This document shows positions 16,250 through 23,957 of a stretch of DNA of 64,000 bases, piece by piece (within the stretch, counting starts at the first letter, position 1; each line of letters starts with the position of its first letter). The position numbers were made by a program, and so were the translations under genes. Source of the stretch: a virus. The stretch lies in the IMG/VR virus record IMGVR_UViG_3300025324_000011, positions 1-64,000 of that record; one strand, written 5' to 3'. The notes under the pieces were generated by a model, which made no database searches, was not told the origin of the DNA, and saw nothing but the letters and a program-made list of their open reading frames with translations.

Positions 16250-16468
16250 TCAAGCGGCGTCAGGTGGTTCGACAGAGTCGCCGAAAATACCGAGATCGCG
16301 GGCAAGAATGCGACGCGCAAGAACCCCGGGGTAAAGACGGCGGCGCTTTGCGCGCGCCTTTAGGCGAACGTACAATTCCTCCGAAACAACGAGCATTATT
16401 TTTCTCGGACCACGCGTGGGATCAGAGAAGTCAGGGATTCCTTCGTCTTCTTTGTCGAGTTCTACCAT
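16250..16468 (-). CDS. Ribbon-helix-helix-like regulator
   Basis: A 72-aa protein whose segment RKIMLVVSEELYVRLKARA, followed by VLARRILARDLG, fits a ribbon-helix-helix fold (strand, then two helices). First gene of the long minus-strand operon and adjacent to two overlapping promoters, so autoregulation is likely. N-terminus is acidic. Confidence 0.6.
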   Translation of the reverse strand: MVELDKEDEGIPDFSDPTRGPRKIMLVVSEELYVRLKARAKRRRLYPGVLARRILARDLGIFGDSVEPPDAA

Positions 16469-16494
16469 TTTGTTCTAATCCTTGCTGCCTGAGC

Positions 16495-16524
16495 TTGACA
16501 ACTGCGCCATGATTAGGCTATGAT
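16495..16524 (+). promoter_or_regulatory. Sigma70-type promoter, plus strand
   Basis: TTGACA, 18-nt spacer, TATGAT. It reads into the small genes that lead to the CCA-adding enzyme. Its -10 box overlaps that of an opposing promoter by five bases. Confidence 0.7.
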
Positions 16525-16549
16525 ATGCATAGTTGCTAGGCGGTGTCAA
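16520..16549 (-). promoter_or_regulatory. Sigma70-type promoter, minus strand, overlapping the plus promoter
   Basis: TTGACA, 18-nt spacer, TATCAT on the minus strand. It drives the RHH gene and the replication operon. The two promoters cannot be occupied together. Confidence 0.68.
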
Positions 16550-16572
16550 GCCTAGAAGGAGGGAGAAAAAGC

Positions 16573-16719
16573 ATGAAAGACTTCGAGGTTTTTGGGCTTG
16601 CTGAGGGGGGCGCCGTGAGCGCCGGGCGTCCGCTCACGGCCGCGGAGGTTGAATGGCTTGCTTGGGCGGGGAGCCTGGACGAGCGGATGGCCCGAGACCA
16701 CCTGGACAGCGGATTCTAG
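16573..16719 (+). CDS. Small hypothetical protein
   Basis: A 48-aa ORF with AAGGAGGG before its ATG, about 50 nt after the promoter. The product has a central LTAAEVEWLAWAGSLDERM helix. No recognised family. Confidence 0.6.
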   Translation: MKDFEVFGLAEGGAVSAGRPLTAAEVEWLAWAGSLDERMARDHLDSGF

Positions 16720-16722
16720 GCA

Positions 16723-16914
16723 GTGAGCCTCGCGGCCCTCCGGGCCGGCGGTGAGATTGCGAGCGCCAGCATCCGACGGGAGCTGCTCGCGCTGGTGGCG
16801 AACCTGCGCGAGGAGGCGGATCGAGCGAGCACGTGCGCAGCCAGTGCGCACGTCAGCGCAATTGCCAACCGGTTGGGCCGCGAAGTGGACCGCATTTGCC
16901 CGGAGGAGTGGTAA
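16723..16914 (+). CDS. Small helical protein
   Basis: A 63-aa ORF from a GTG four bases after the previous stop. Alanine- and arginine-rich helices. No recognised family. Confidence 0.45.
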   Translation: MSLAALRAGGEIASASIRRELLALVANLREEADRASTCAASAHVSAIANRLGREVDRICPEEW

Positions 16915-16917
16915 CCA

Positions 16918-17160
16918 ATGTTCGAGGATACCTGCGGCGAGGGATGGAAGGCCGGCGAGAGGCATGGGAGGATTTCCGAACGCGCCCGCCTCAGGCCCCT
17001 GCTGGAACGGTGCGAAGCTGTGCATTCGATGCTTATTGAGCAGGATTTGGACATGCTCCTCGTGTCGATCTTTCTCAAAAATCGAGAACGCTTGGGATTG
17101 GATGAGCAGTGGGCACAGTTGTTGCTCGCTGATCTTCGCCACGAGCTGGGGAATGGCTGA
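16918..17160 (+). CDS. Small helical protein with GWKAGERHGR motif
   Basis: An 80-aa protein with GGAGGAGTGG before the ATG. The GWKAGERHGR start followed by long helices is common in short phage proteins of unknown role. Confidence 0.6.
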   Translation: MFEDTCGEGWKAGERHGRISERARLRPLLERCEAVHSMLIEQDLDMLLVSIFLKNRERLGLDEQWAQLLLADLRHELGNG

Positions 17161-17211
17161 GCGACAAGGTCACCATTCAGCATCTCGAAAAACCGACAAC
17201 TGGAGTCAAGC

Positions 17212-17448
17212 ATGAGGCGACGGTACGGTAAGGTAATTCTCTGGACTGTAGTCTGGTTTGTGGTTATTGTAGCTATTCTCATCTCGATGTCTTGCCCGAC
17301 ATCTACGACATCGGAGCAGCAACCATATGACTGCTGCACGGGTTATGGAGAGGTGTCTGCGGATGGCTCATGTATGGGCCATGGCGCCGGGTGCTGTGAG
17401 GATGATATTGATGCTCATCCACCGTGTTTTGCAGAAGACAGACGGTGA
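17212..17448 (+). CDS. Membrane-anchored cysteine-rich protein
   Basis: A 78-aa protein with an N-terminal hydrophobic helix (VILWTVVWFVVIVAILISM) followed by Cys and a periplasmic region with CC, C, CC and C residues. The Cys right after the helix could be a lipidation site. Function unknown. Confidence 0.6.
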   Translation: MRRRYGKVILWTVVWFVVIVAILISMSCPTSTTSEQQPYDCCTGYGEVSADGSCMGHGAGCCEDDIDAHPPCFAEDRR

Positions 17449-17579
17449 TTAAGTGGCTAGAACTATCAACCACCGGCCGCGACCAAATCGAACACCGACC
17501 CACGACCCCGGCAGGATGAGCTGCGGCAGCTTTCAATTCTTTTGGTTGGATGGGCAAAAAACGGAGTGATGATTTAGCG

Positions 17580-18857
17580 ATGAGTCTGCGAACCTATCTC
17601 GTTGGCGGCGCTGTTCGCGATCGCCTCATGGGTCTAGGGCCGAAGGACATGGATTATGTCGTCGTCGGCTCAACACAGGAGGAAATGCTCGCTGCTGGAT
17701 TTCGCGAAGCGGGCGTCGGCTTTTCTTCCTATTTGCATCCCACTAACGGCGATCAATACGCACTGGCACGGCGAGAGCGGAAGAGCGGAAGCGGCTACCG
17801 CGGATTCGTGATTGAATCAGGGCCAGAGGTAACGTTGGCGGAAGATCTATACCGCCGCGATCTAACGATAAACGCAATTGCACAAGATCCAAATAGCGGA
17901 GAGATCATTGACCCTCATGGTGGGCGGCGAGACATCCAAGAGGGCGTTTTGCGTGCCGTCAACCCCGGAGCGTTTGCCGATGATCCAGTGCGCGTCCTCC
18001 GGCTCGCTCGGTTCGCCGCTCGTTATCCGTCGCTTACCGTCGATCCGCAAACCATGCTTTGCGCTTCCGAGAGCGTGCGCGGCGGCGAGCTTGAGCGAGA
18101 GCCAGCAGAGAGGATATACGAAGAATGCTCGCTGGCTCTTTGCGGGTCGCGTTCGCCGTCTCGCTTTTTTGAAATACTCTCTGATCTAGGTGCGCTGCGT
18201 CATATTCTACCAGAGGTAGAAAATCTCAAGGGGATTGAGCAACCAAAGCATGGACACCATGAAGGCGACGCCTTCCAGCACACCATGATGGTGATAGATT
18301 CCGCCTCGTGGCGAGAAGACAATCACCCACGTATTATGTGGGCTGCGCTTCTCCATGACATCGGAAAAGCACTTACGCCGCGCGAGGAGTGGCCCGCTCA
18401 TCATGGACACGAAAAGGCGGGAGAGCCATTGGTGCGCCAAGCGCTGGGCCGCCTACGGGCTCCACGTGACGTTCTGAATTTCGCGGCCGTCACCTGCCGT
18501 CAACATATGCGCGCTCATAAATGGTGCGAGCTGCGGGCTGGCACGATCCTGGAAATACTTGAAGAGATGAGTTATCTTCGCGAGCCGGCGGCGATCGATG
18601 ATTTCTTGGATGCCTTCGATGCCGATACACGCGGGCGAGCCATGCCCGTAGACGAGAGTGATTTGATCGCACGCAGGCTATTTTTCAGATCCGCGCAAGC
18701 CGCAGCGGCCTCGATTCATGCCCGCGATCTTTTGGCCGATCGCGCGTTGCATGGTCGCGAAGAGAAGCCTCCCGGGCCGTGGGTCGGTGATATGATAAGA
18801 TCCGCAAGGATCAGGGCAATCAAGTCGATCAAGAAAGTTGCTATTCGCCATGTCTAG
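17580..18857 (+). CDS. cca: CCA-adding tRNA nucleotidyltransferase with HD domain
   Basis: A 425-aa class II nucleotidyltransferase. The start YLVGGAVRDRLMG followed by DMDYVVVG carries the GG and DxD motifs; LYRRDLTINAIAQD and DDPVRVLRLARFAARY are the next conserved blocks. An HD domain follows (HHEGDAFQHTMMVID, ALLHDIGK), as in bacterial bifunctional Cca enzymes. It repairs or adds the 3' CCA of tRNAs. The tRNA in this window has no encoded CCA. The ATG at the usual family start was taken; another ATG 30 bases upstream is possible. It overlaps the RlaP-like gene by eight bases. Confidence 0.9.
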   Translation: MSLRTYLVGGAVRDRLMGLGPKDMDYVVVGSTQEEMLAAGFREAGVGFSSYLHPTNGDQYALARRERKSGSGYRGFVIESGPEVTLAEDLYRRDLTINAIAQDPNSGEIIDPHGGRRDIQEGVLRAVNPGAFADDPVRVLRLARFAARYPSLTVDPQTMLCASESVRGGELEREPAERIYEECSLALCGSRSPSRFFEILSDLGALRHILPEVENLKGIEQPKHGHHEGDAFQHTMMVIDSASWREDNHPRIMWAALLHDIGKALTPREEWPAHHGHEKAGEPLVRQALGRLRAPRDVLNFAAVTCRQHMRAHKWCELRAGTILEILEEMSYLREPAAIDDFLDAFDADTRGRAMPVDESDLIARRLFFRSAQAAAASIHARDLLADRALHGREEKPPGPWVGDMIRSARIRAIKSIKKVAIRHV

Positions 18858-19797
18858 CCGCGTCTGTGAATTGGCTGGCCGCGGTCTAATCTCGCCGCCG
18901 AAGTGGCTTCCGTCGAACGTCCATTACGAGACGATAGCTGGCGGCTTGTCTTACGGAACGAGCGATGACGATTCGGATTTCGATGTCCATGGATTCGCAA
19001 TTCCTCCCCGCGACTTGATCTTTCCTCATTTAGCGGGAGAGATTCCAGGCTTCGGGAGACAAGTCAAGCGATTTGAGCAATACCAGCAGCACCATGTCTT
19101 AGACAGGGATGCCCTCGGCGGCCGTGGCCGCATGTTCGATCTATCTATCTACTCCATCGTGAAGTACTTTCACCTCACGATGGAGGGCAACCCGAACATG
19201 ATAGATTCTTTGTTCACGCCAATGAATTGCGTGCTGCATGCTACCCTGATAGGGCAGCGCGTTCGCGAACAGAGAAAAATATTTTTGCACAAGGGATGCT
19301 TCCACAAGTTCAAGGGTTACGCCTTCGCTCAGCTCCACAAGATGCGCGGTCAGCGCGAGCGATTAGAAGGAAAGCGGAAGGAAGAAGCAGAAAGATTCGG
19401 CTTTGACGTAAAGTTTGCAGCGCACGTCGTTCGTTTGTTGGATGAATGCGAGCAAATCCTGGAAACCGGAGATCTAATTCTAGGCAGGAACCGCGAGGAA
19501 TTGAAGTCGATCAGGCGCGGCGAATGGGCCGAGGATCAGATCAGAGATCTTTTCACGCGGAAAGAGGCTCACTTGGAGGAGTTGTATAAATCATCGCCAC
19601 TTCCTCATGGGCCAGATGAGCCGAAGATAAAAGCGCTGCTGCTCGAATGCCTTGAGCAGCATTACGGATCGCTTTCTGCGGTTATAGTCCTTCCCGATGC
19701 GAGCAAGCAGGCGCTCGCTGAAATCTCGCAAATCCTCGTTCGTTATGAAGCATCTGAATCATTGATACAGGGAGACGAACTACGCAATGGAAGATGA
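18850..19797 (+). CDS. RlaP-like nucleotidyltransferase (COG3541 family)
   Basis: A 315-aa protein with a nucleotidyltransferase core: AGGLSYGTSDDDSDFDVHGF (GG/S and D.D, residues 32-50) followed by IPPRDL. This is the pattern of the predicted nucleotidyltransferase family often found beside RNA ligases and phage RNA-repair genes. It overlaps the CCA enzyme gene, so an RNA-end modifying task is likely. Substrate unknown. Confidence 0.78.
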   Translation: MSSRVCELAGRGLISPPKWLPSNVHYETIAGGLSYGTSDDDSDFDVHGFAIPPRDLIFPHLAGEIPGFGRQVKRFEQYQQHHVLDRDALGGRGRMFDLSIYSIVKYFHLTMEGNPNMIDSLFTPMNCVLHATLIGQRVREQRKIFLHKGCFHKFKGYAFAQLHKMRGQRERLEGKRKEEAERFGFDVKFAAHVVRLLDECEQILETGDLILGRNREELKSIRRGEWAEDQIRDLFTRKEAHLEELYKSSPLPHGPDEPKIKALLLECLEQHYGSLSAVIVLPDASKQALAEISQILVRYEASESLIQGDELRNGR

Positions 19798-20038
19798 ATC
19801 GCATTCCTCGCTTTCTATCTTTCCGGGTCCGTTCCGCGGGAAACCAGAGAGCATCGAATGGCAATGGGGAACGGTTCCGAAGATGGCCGGGAGATATGCA
19901 ATATGGGATGGCTACTGGATTCGCTTGATCGATTGGGATGGAAGGCGATGGATCGCCAGCGGTTATAAATCGAAGCTGGCGGAACCTTGGCCGGAGCCGT
20001 TGGCATGGAGGGAATTGCCTGCGCGACTTCGGCGCTAG
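19787..20038 (+). CDS. Small hypothetical tryptophan-rich protein
   Basis: An 83-aa protein with GRYAIWDGYWIRLIDWDGRR, a compact beta-rich pattern. Start overlaps the previous gene and GGGAGACG precedes it. It ends convergently with the next minus-strand gene, overlapping by four bases. Confidence 0.55.
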   Translation: MEDESHSSLSIFPGPFRGKPESIEWQWGTVPKMAGRYAIWDGYWIRLIDWDGRRWIASGYKSKLAEPWPEPLAWRELPARLRR

Positions 20039-20565
20039 ACTGGTCCACCCGGAGAACACTTCTCGCAAAGCTTGCGGCACTCTCCGGTGGCCTTGTCGAT
20101 CTCATCTATCAGGAGTCCAGAGGAGTGCCACTCTCCGCACTCGCCGCAACAATCGACGGGCAGAAGCCCGAGCTCGCGGCCTTCGGCGGCGAGCAATCCT
20201 GCGCGTTCGTGCAAATCAACTCCGTGTTTTTTTTCGAGGACGGGGAATCCAATGCGGCGGTGTCCGTCCTCATCGCACCTCCCGCATATCTGAATTTGAT
20301 CTTCCGCCTTGCCGCAATACCCGCGGGGCGTGACATGGTGAATGATACATGGAGGAGCGTATCGGCCGCAGATCTCGCAGCCATGATTCCGGAAGCGATC
20401 TTGCAGCCATCGTTTGTATTCGCAGCCTTCAGTTTCCGCCTTATCTTGCCTGCGCTTCGCCTTCTCTGCGGCCTTGCGCTCAGCTACAATGTCCGCCTTG
20501 AAATCATTGCGCGGATTCGGAGTGCGACGCCATGCGGAGCGCCTCAATCTCGAACGGCGAAGCAT
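20035..20565 (-). CDS. HNH-like zinc protein
   Basis: A 176-aa basic protein. The core CEICGRYAPPCIIHHVTPRG, then QIQICGRCDEDGHRRIG, has the Cys pair, the HH and a second Cys pair of HNH nucleases. A second zinc ribbon (CCGECGEW, LCEKCS) lies at the C-terminus. Possibly a recombination- or repair-associated nuclease. Confidence 0.65.
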   Translation of the reverse strand: MLRRSRLRRSAWRRTPNPRNDFKADIVAERKAAEKAKRRQDKAETEGCEYKRWLQDRFRNHGCEICGRYAPPCIIHHVTPRGYCGKAEDQIQICGRCDEDGHRRIGFPVLEKKHGVDLHERAGLLAAEGRELGLLPVDCCGECGEWHSSGLLIDEIDKATGECRKLCEKCSPGGPV

Positions 20566-20804
20566 CCCGCTCCCCCCTCATCAGATCTCCAGAATGCTTC
20601 TGTTGGCGGAGCATCAAAGAATTGCTCGCTGCACTTCGGACAGAGAATACGATCGTTGCTCCACAATGTCCAACCAGCGCGAATCGCAATCTCCATTTCT
20701 CCCGGAAATCCTATCTCTTTATACGCATGCCAGGGCAAGAAATCTTCCGCAGTGCAATGCTGAGCATCGCATGTAACCGGTAGCTGTATCGCATGAATCC
20801 CCAT
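20544..20804 (-). CDS. Small zinc-finger protein
   Basis: An 86-aa protein from an ATG with AGGAGAAGAG upstream. It has a Cys-His start (TCDAQHC) and ILCPKCSEQFF, which together can form a zinc site. It overlaps the HNH gene start. Confidence 0.55.
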   Translation of the reverse strand: MGIHAIQLPVTCDAQHCTAEDFLPWHAYKEIGFPGEMEIAIRAGWTLWSNDRILCPKCSEQFFDAPPTEAFWRSDEGGAGCFAVRD

Positions 20805-20931
20805 CTTCTCTTCTCCTACGAATAGACCATTTGAAAGTCTCTGAAGCCTGGATTCCATGCCCAAACATGAAGACGCATGGAGAGTGCAGCGCTGCGGCAA
20901 TTGGCTGTCCCCTTGCCGCCGGGAAACGCAA

Positions 20932-21288
20932 TCAATGCTTGTGCGCGGCTTTCTTTGAGCATGCGGAGATTCCTGCGCGGTCCTGCGGCGGGTCGCGCTG
21001 AAACAAGTTCTCCCGGCTCTCTTTGGCTTCCAATCGAATGCGCACCACGGCGTCTAGCGCCAAGGCAACCTTGACCATGGAGCCAAGCGTTGCGTTGGTG
21101 CCGTTGAGAAGCTTAGTGATGTATTGGCGCTGCACACCCATGCGACGGGCAAGCTCAGAGTTCTTGATTTTGCGCGCCTGCATTAGGTGTGTCAGCTCGC
21201 GAGCAAAATCGCTAACTGCAATTTCTCTCCAGTAATCCGCACCGGCTTCGGCCTTCAGCATGAGTTCTCTGTAGCGCTGCAAGCTCAT
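20932..21288 (-). CDS. Xre-family helix-turn-helix regulator
   Basis: A 118-aa protein with an HTH of Cro/CI type: MQARKIKNSELARRMGVQRQ then ITKLLNG and TLGSMVKVALAL. This layout is seen in HigA-like antitoxins as well as phage regulators. The gene just upstream, in an ATGA overlap, is a frameshifted small protein rather than a clear toxin. Confidence 0.78.
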   Translation of the reverse strand: MSLQRYRELMLKAEAGADYWREIAVSDFARELTHLMQARKIKNSELARRMGVQRQYITKLLNGTNATLGSMVKVALALDAVVRIRLEAKESRENLFQRDPPQDRAGISACSKKAAHKH

Positions 21289-21520
21289 GAAACCTCCAAG
21301 TCAATAATCGTAATGGCGTCTTGTTCCTTTTTCTGAAAGTACAGGCGCCTCACTTCTACAGCCTCATCTAGCACTTTCTGAGGCGTTTGATCGGTCTTGA
21401 GAAAGCCAGACAGCTTAAATCCTGCGCGAAATGCGCTCGTTGTTCATCGCCATTCTTCAGGCGCACCTTAATCCAGATTACATCTCGCGGGGCCGTCGCG
21501 ATGGGTTGCCAATCGCTCAT
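21285..21520 (-). pseudogene. Small gene interrupted by a frameshift
   Basis: The first frame (21368-21520) encodes MSDWQPIATAPRDVIWIKV and reaches AHFAQDLS, like a known type of short phage protein. It then becomes unlikely and stops. A second frame continues from about GFLKTDQTPQKV through an open, coding-like tail to a TGA that overlaps the HTH gene start. Together they look like one protein of about 78 residues with a one-base shift near 21410. It could be a sequencing error, a decayed gene or a programmed shift. Confidence 0.5.
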
Positions 21521-21717
21521 TTCCTGTTCCATTTTTTTCCGTGCCGCAATCGATGATATCTGGCACGATAGGCAATCGAATAGGCGTCATTTATCTCTAG
21601 AGCAAAGATATTTACAGCACCACGGCGAATATCATCCTCAGCTTCGGCTTCAGCCATCATCTCGACAAGCCGATGATCAACGGCGATAGCATCAATTCCA
21701 AGAAACTCTCCGCTCAT
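21517..21717 (-). CDS. Small acidic protein
   Basis: A 66-aa protein linked at both ends by ATGA overlaps. No recognised family; mostly helical with an acidic centre. Confidence 0.5.
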   Translation of the reverse strand: MSGEFLGIDAIAVDHRLVEMMAEAEAEDDIRRGAVNIFALEINDAYSIAYRARYHRLRHGKKWNRK

Positions 21718-23075
21718 TTCTTTCTCGATTGTTTTGGCATACGGTTCTTCTCGATGAACCGATAGAGTTCTATTTCGTGACCAGCCGGAATGCCGGCGAG
21801 ATCGCTTGACCCGCTGAGTCGCGCTGCCTCATCAAGAAGGAGCTTAAGCATGACGCCACCACCAGCCGCCTTCGCATGCTCAGCGAGCCGCCTCGCCTTC
21901 TCGGAGCCTAGCAATGGCAATGTAGCTTCTCGCGCCGCTTCCATGCTTGCCCGTGGCTCGATTTCTTGGGCTGGCGCGACCTCTGGCTCAGGTGGAGCGG
22001 CGATCGCCTCTTCCTGGGGCTCTGGTGCGGTTTGTTTTGGCGGCTCTTCGACAACTTGCCAGCTTATTGGATCGATTTCAGCTCGGCTTTCATGGCGAAC
22101 AGACTCCAGAAACTCCGTATCGGTCGCGGCCGGCAGAGCAAGCTGCTTTTCGGGCGCACTCAACAGAAGCTTATGCGACTCTCTTTGAGAGAGCAACCAC
22201 GCGACAAGATCGCCATCCGGTGAGAAGTTGACCACGGGATAGCGACGCCCATGCGGAGAAGACGCATCGGCCGCCTTCGTCTTTTCGCCGATGGTCATCA
22301 CGAACGGCATTCCGATCAAGCTCACATTTTCGATCCCAAGTCCCGCCGCAAGTCCTATTTTCCATTGTGCGCGCTCTTCGGCTGAGCTGTACTCTTGCTC
22401 CTCCTCGGTCAGAATCGCCTCCGTACCGAGGACTTGTTCGAGGAGCCCCATAAGACGGCTCGCGCTGTCCCATCCGCGGGTTGTCCATTCCGCAATCAAG
22501 GCGGGAAACTGAGCCTGCCATGGATCGTCCGCTTGCCATCGCAGCATGAAAATGAGATGAGCCGAAACCTTACAGGCGCCAGCAATTTGAAACGGGCATT
22601 CCCTGTTTGGGCATGGAATGGGCTCGAATTGCTCAACGCCGTTTTCTTCTTTCGTGAATCTAAGAGCGCGGATTCCATTACCCTCGCAGGCCGGTTTCCA
22701 CGATTTCGGATTTGGATGTCCCTCTGGCAATTTCTGAGCCGCTAGATGCCAGAGTGCCGAGTCTTGCCAACGCGCATGCACGAGATTTCCGCGCAGCGAA
22801 CCCACTCTACCGGGTCCTCGCCGCGGCACGTCTTTCCCGAGAGACTTTGCTTCCTCATTCCAAGCAACGAATGACGGATGCAGGCTGCGCGCAAGGCTTG
22901 TGTAGGTTCCCCTGCCTGATTTGAAAGACTCAGAATGCGCCTGTTGCGTCATCAGCCAGAACCTGCCGCCAAATCCAGGGGCGCCGCTTTCCCCCTTGAT
23001 CTTCGTGGAAATGTGAACTCCAATCGGCGGCTTTGGCCGAAGTCCAGCGACGCCCGTAGGCAAATCGAGCTTCAC
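21714..23075 (-). CDS. Possible recombination-directionality-factor-like protein
   Basis: A 453-aa protein starting at a GTG with GGAGGT seven bases upstream and overlapping the previous stop. The N-terminal third (RPKPPIGVHISTKI, FGGRFWLMT, ARSLHPSFVAW) and the zinc-like cluster (PCPNRECPF, GACKVS, LIFMLRW) recall the Gp3-like recombination directionality factors and related large phage proteins. The C-terminus is a Pro/Glu-rich linker and a helical tail. No integrase is present in the window, so the role may differ. Confidence 0.45.
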   Translation of the reverse strand: MKLDLPTGVAGLRPKPPIGVHISTKIKGESGAPGFGGRFWLMTQQAHSESFKSGRGTYTSLARSLHPSFVAWNEEAKSLGKDVPRRGPGRVGSLRGNLVHARWQDSALWHLAAQKLPEGHPNPKSWKPACEGNGIRALRFTKEENGVEQFEPIPCPNRECPFQIAGACKVSAHLIFMLRWQADDPWQAQFPALIAEWTTRGWDSASRLMGLLEQVLGTEAILTEEEQEYSSAEERAQWKIGLAAGLGIENVSLIGMPFVMTIGEKTKAADASSPHGRRYPVVNFSPDGDLVAWLLSQRESHKLLLSAPEKQLALPAATDTEFLESVRHESRAEIDPISWQVVEEPPKQTAPEPQEEAIAAPPEPEVAPAQEIEPRASMEAAREATLPLLGSEKARRLAEHAKAAGGGVMLKLLLDEAARLSGSSDLAGIPAGHEIELYRFIEKNRMPKQSRKK

Positions 23076-23278
23076 GGCGCTACCTCCGGAGCCCTTTTCC
23101 AGCAACGCGTGCACGTCCCGCTATCAGGTCTCGCGCCGCGTGCTTGGTTGCTTTCCCATTGCGGATGACCCCAAGCCATCCATCCACCGCAAAGCGAACG
23201 GCCGTTTCGGAAATAGTGAGCCTTGGCGGTGTCCGCGAGGCTTCCCCACCCCTCGGTTCGGTTGTCGTTGTCTGTCAT
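23072..23278 (-). CDS. Small zinc-binding phage protein
   Basis: A 68-aa protein with HYFRNGRSLCGGW and TCTRCWKRA, a split zinc knuckle seen in many short phage proteins. It is the first gene after an extended -10 promoter and has GGAGG upstream. Confidence 0.6.
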   Translation of the reverse strand: MTDNDNRTEGWGSLADTAKAHYFRNGRSLCGGWMAWGHPQWESNQARGARPDSGTCTRCWKRAPEVAP

Positions 23279-23302
23279 GGAGACCTCCTCCAATAAAAAT
23301 AA

Positions 23303-23311
23303 ATTATAGCA
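23303..23311 (-). promoter_or_regulatory. Extended -10 promoter
   Basis: TGCTATAAT on the minus strand, a TGn-extended perfect -10 box with no good -35. The leader to the next ATG is about 25 nt. Activity would initiate inside the 3' end of the upstream gene. Confidence 0.5.
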
Positions 23312-23957
23312 TGACGCATGCATCTCCGGCGACAAGGAACAAGCAGGACTCGCGCCCCTTGAGTCGCGGAGTTGCACCTGATTTGACTGTTTTCTTGATG
23401 TTCTCGAGATCCTCTGGACATCGCCATTTTAGGGCGCCGATCAGGGCTTCCCTGAGATCTGGCTTGATGGCTTCCTCTACCAAATCAGCCACTTCTGAGG
23501 CGAGCGCCATCTTCAGTTTCTTGACCGCCTCATCCGGCGCTTTCTTTAGAATAACTTCGTGCCACGCATCAAACGAAGCGCTGACGAAAAATGGGATCGA
23601 CGGATCTTCGCGCAGAGCATCGCAAAGTCTTGAGTAAAACTCTCGCAATTGCCGCACGGGAGCCGCCAAGAGCGGAAGCAGGTGCTCTTCTGCCTCGAAT
23701 TCGCAGCGGTCAATTTCATCCTTGGAATGAGCTACAGCAAGTCCGCGGATAATCGGAATCCATTTCGCGACGACAGCATCTATATCCATTATAGTTCTTT
23801 TCCTGTGACTTGGGTTATCGATCGCATAGCCGATCCATGATTGGATAGTTCTGTATGTCCATCGTTTGGCGAGACCATCTGGCGCGATCTGCATTCGTTT
23901 CGCAAGCTGGACTATTTCCCAGATCGCCAAGGAAGCTTCGCGCACGCCAAGGCTCAA
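23304..23957 (-). CDS. Hypothetical protein
   Basis: A 217-aa helical protein from a TTG with GGAGGAA upstream, overlapping the Cas4-like gene stop. The N-terminus (AIWEIVQLAKRMQIAP, RTIQSWIGYAIDNPSHRKR) resembles a short DNA-binding region; the rest is unassigned. Confidence 0.5.
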   Translation of the reverse strand: MSLGVREASLAIWEIVQLAKRMQIAPDGLAKRWTYRTIQSWIGYAIDNPSHRKRTIMDIDAVVAKWIPIIRGLAVAHSKDEIDRCEFEAEEHLLPLLAAPVRQLREFYSRLCDALREDPSIPFFVSASFDAWHEVILKKAPDEAVKKLKMALASEVADLVEEAIKPDLREALIGALKWRCPEDLENIKKTVKSGATPRLKGRESCLFLVAGDACVML

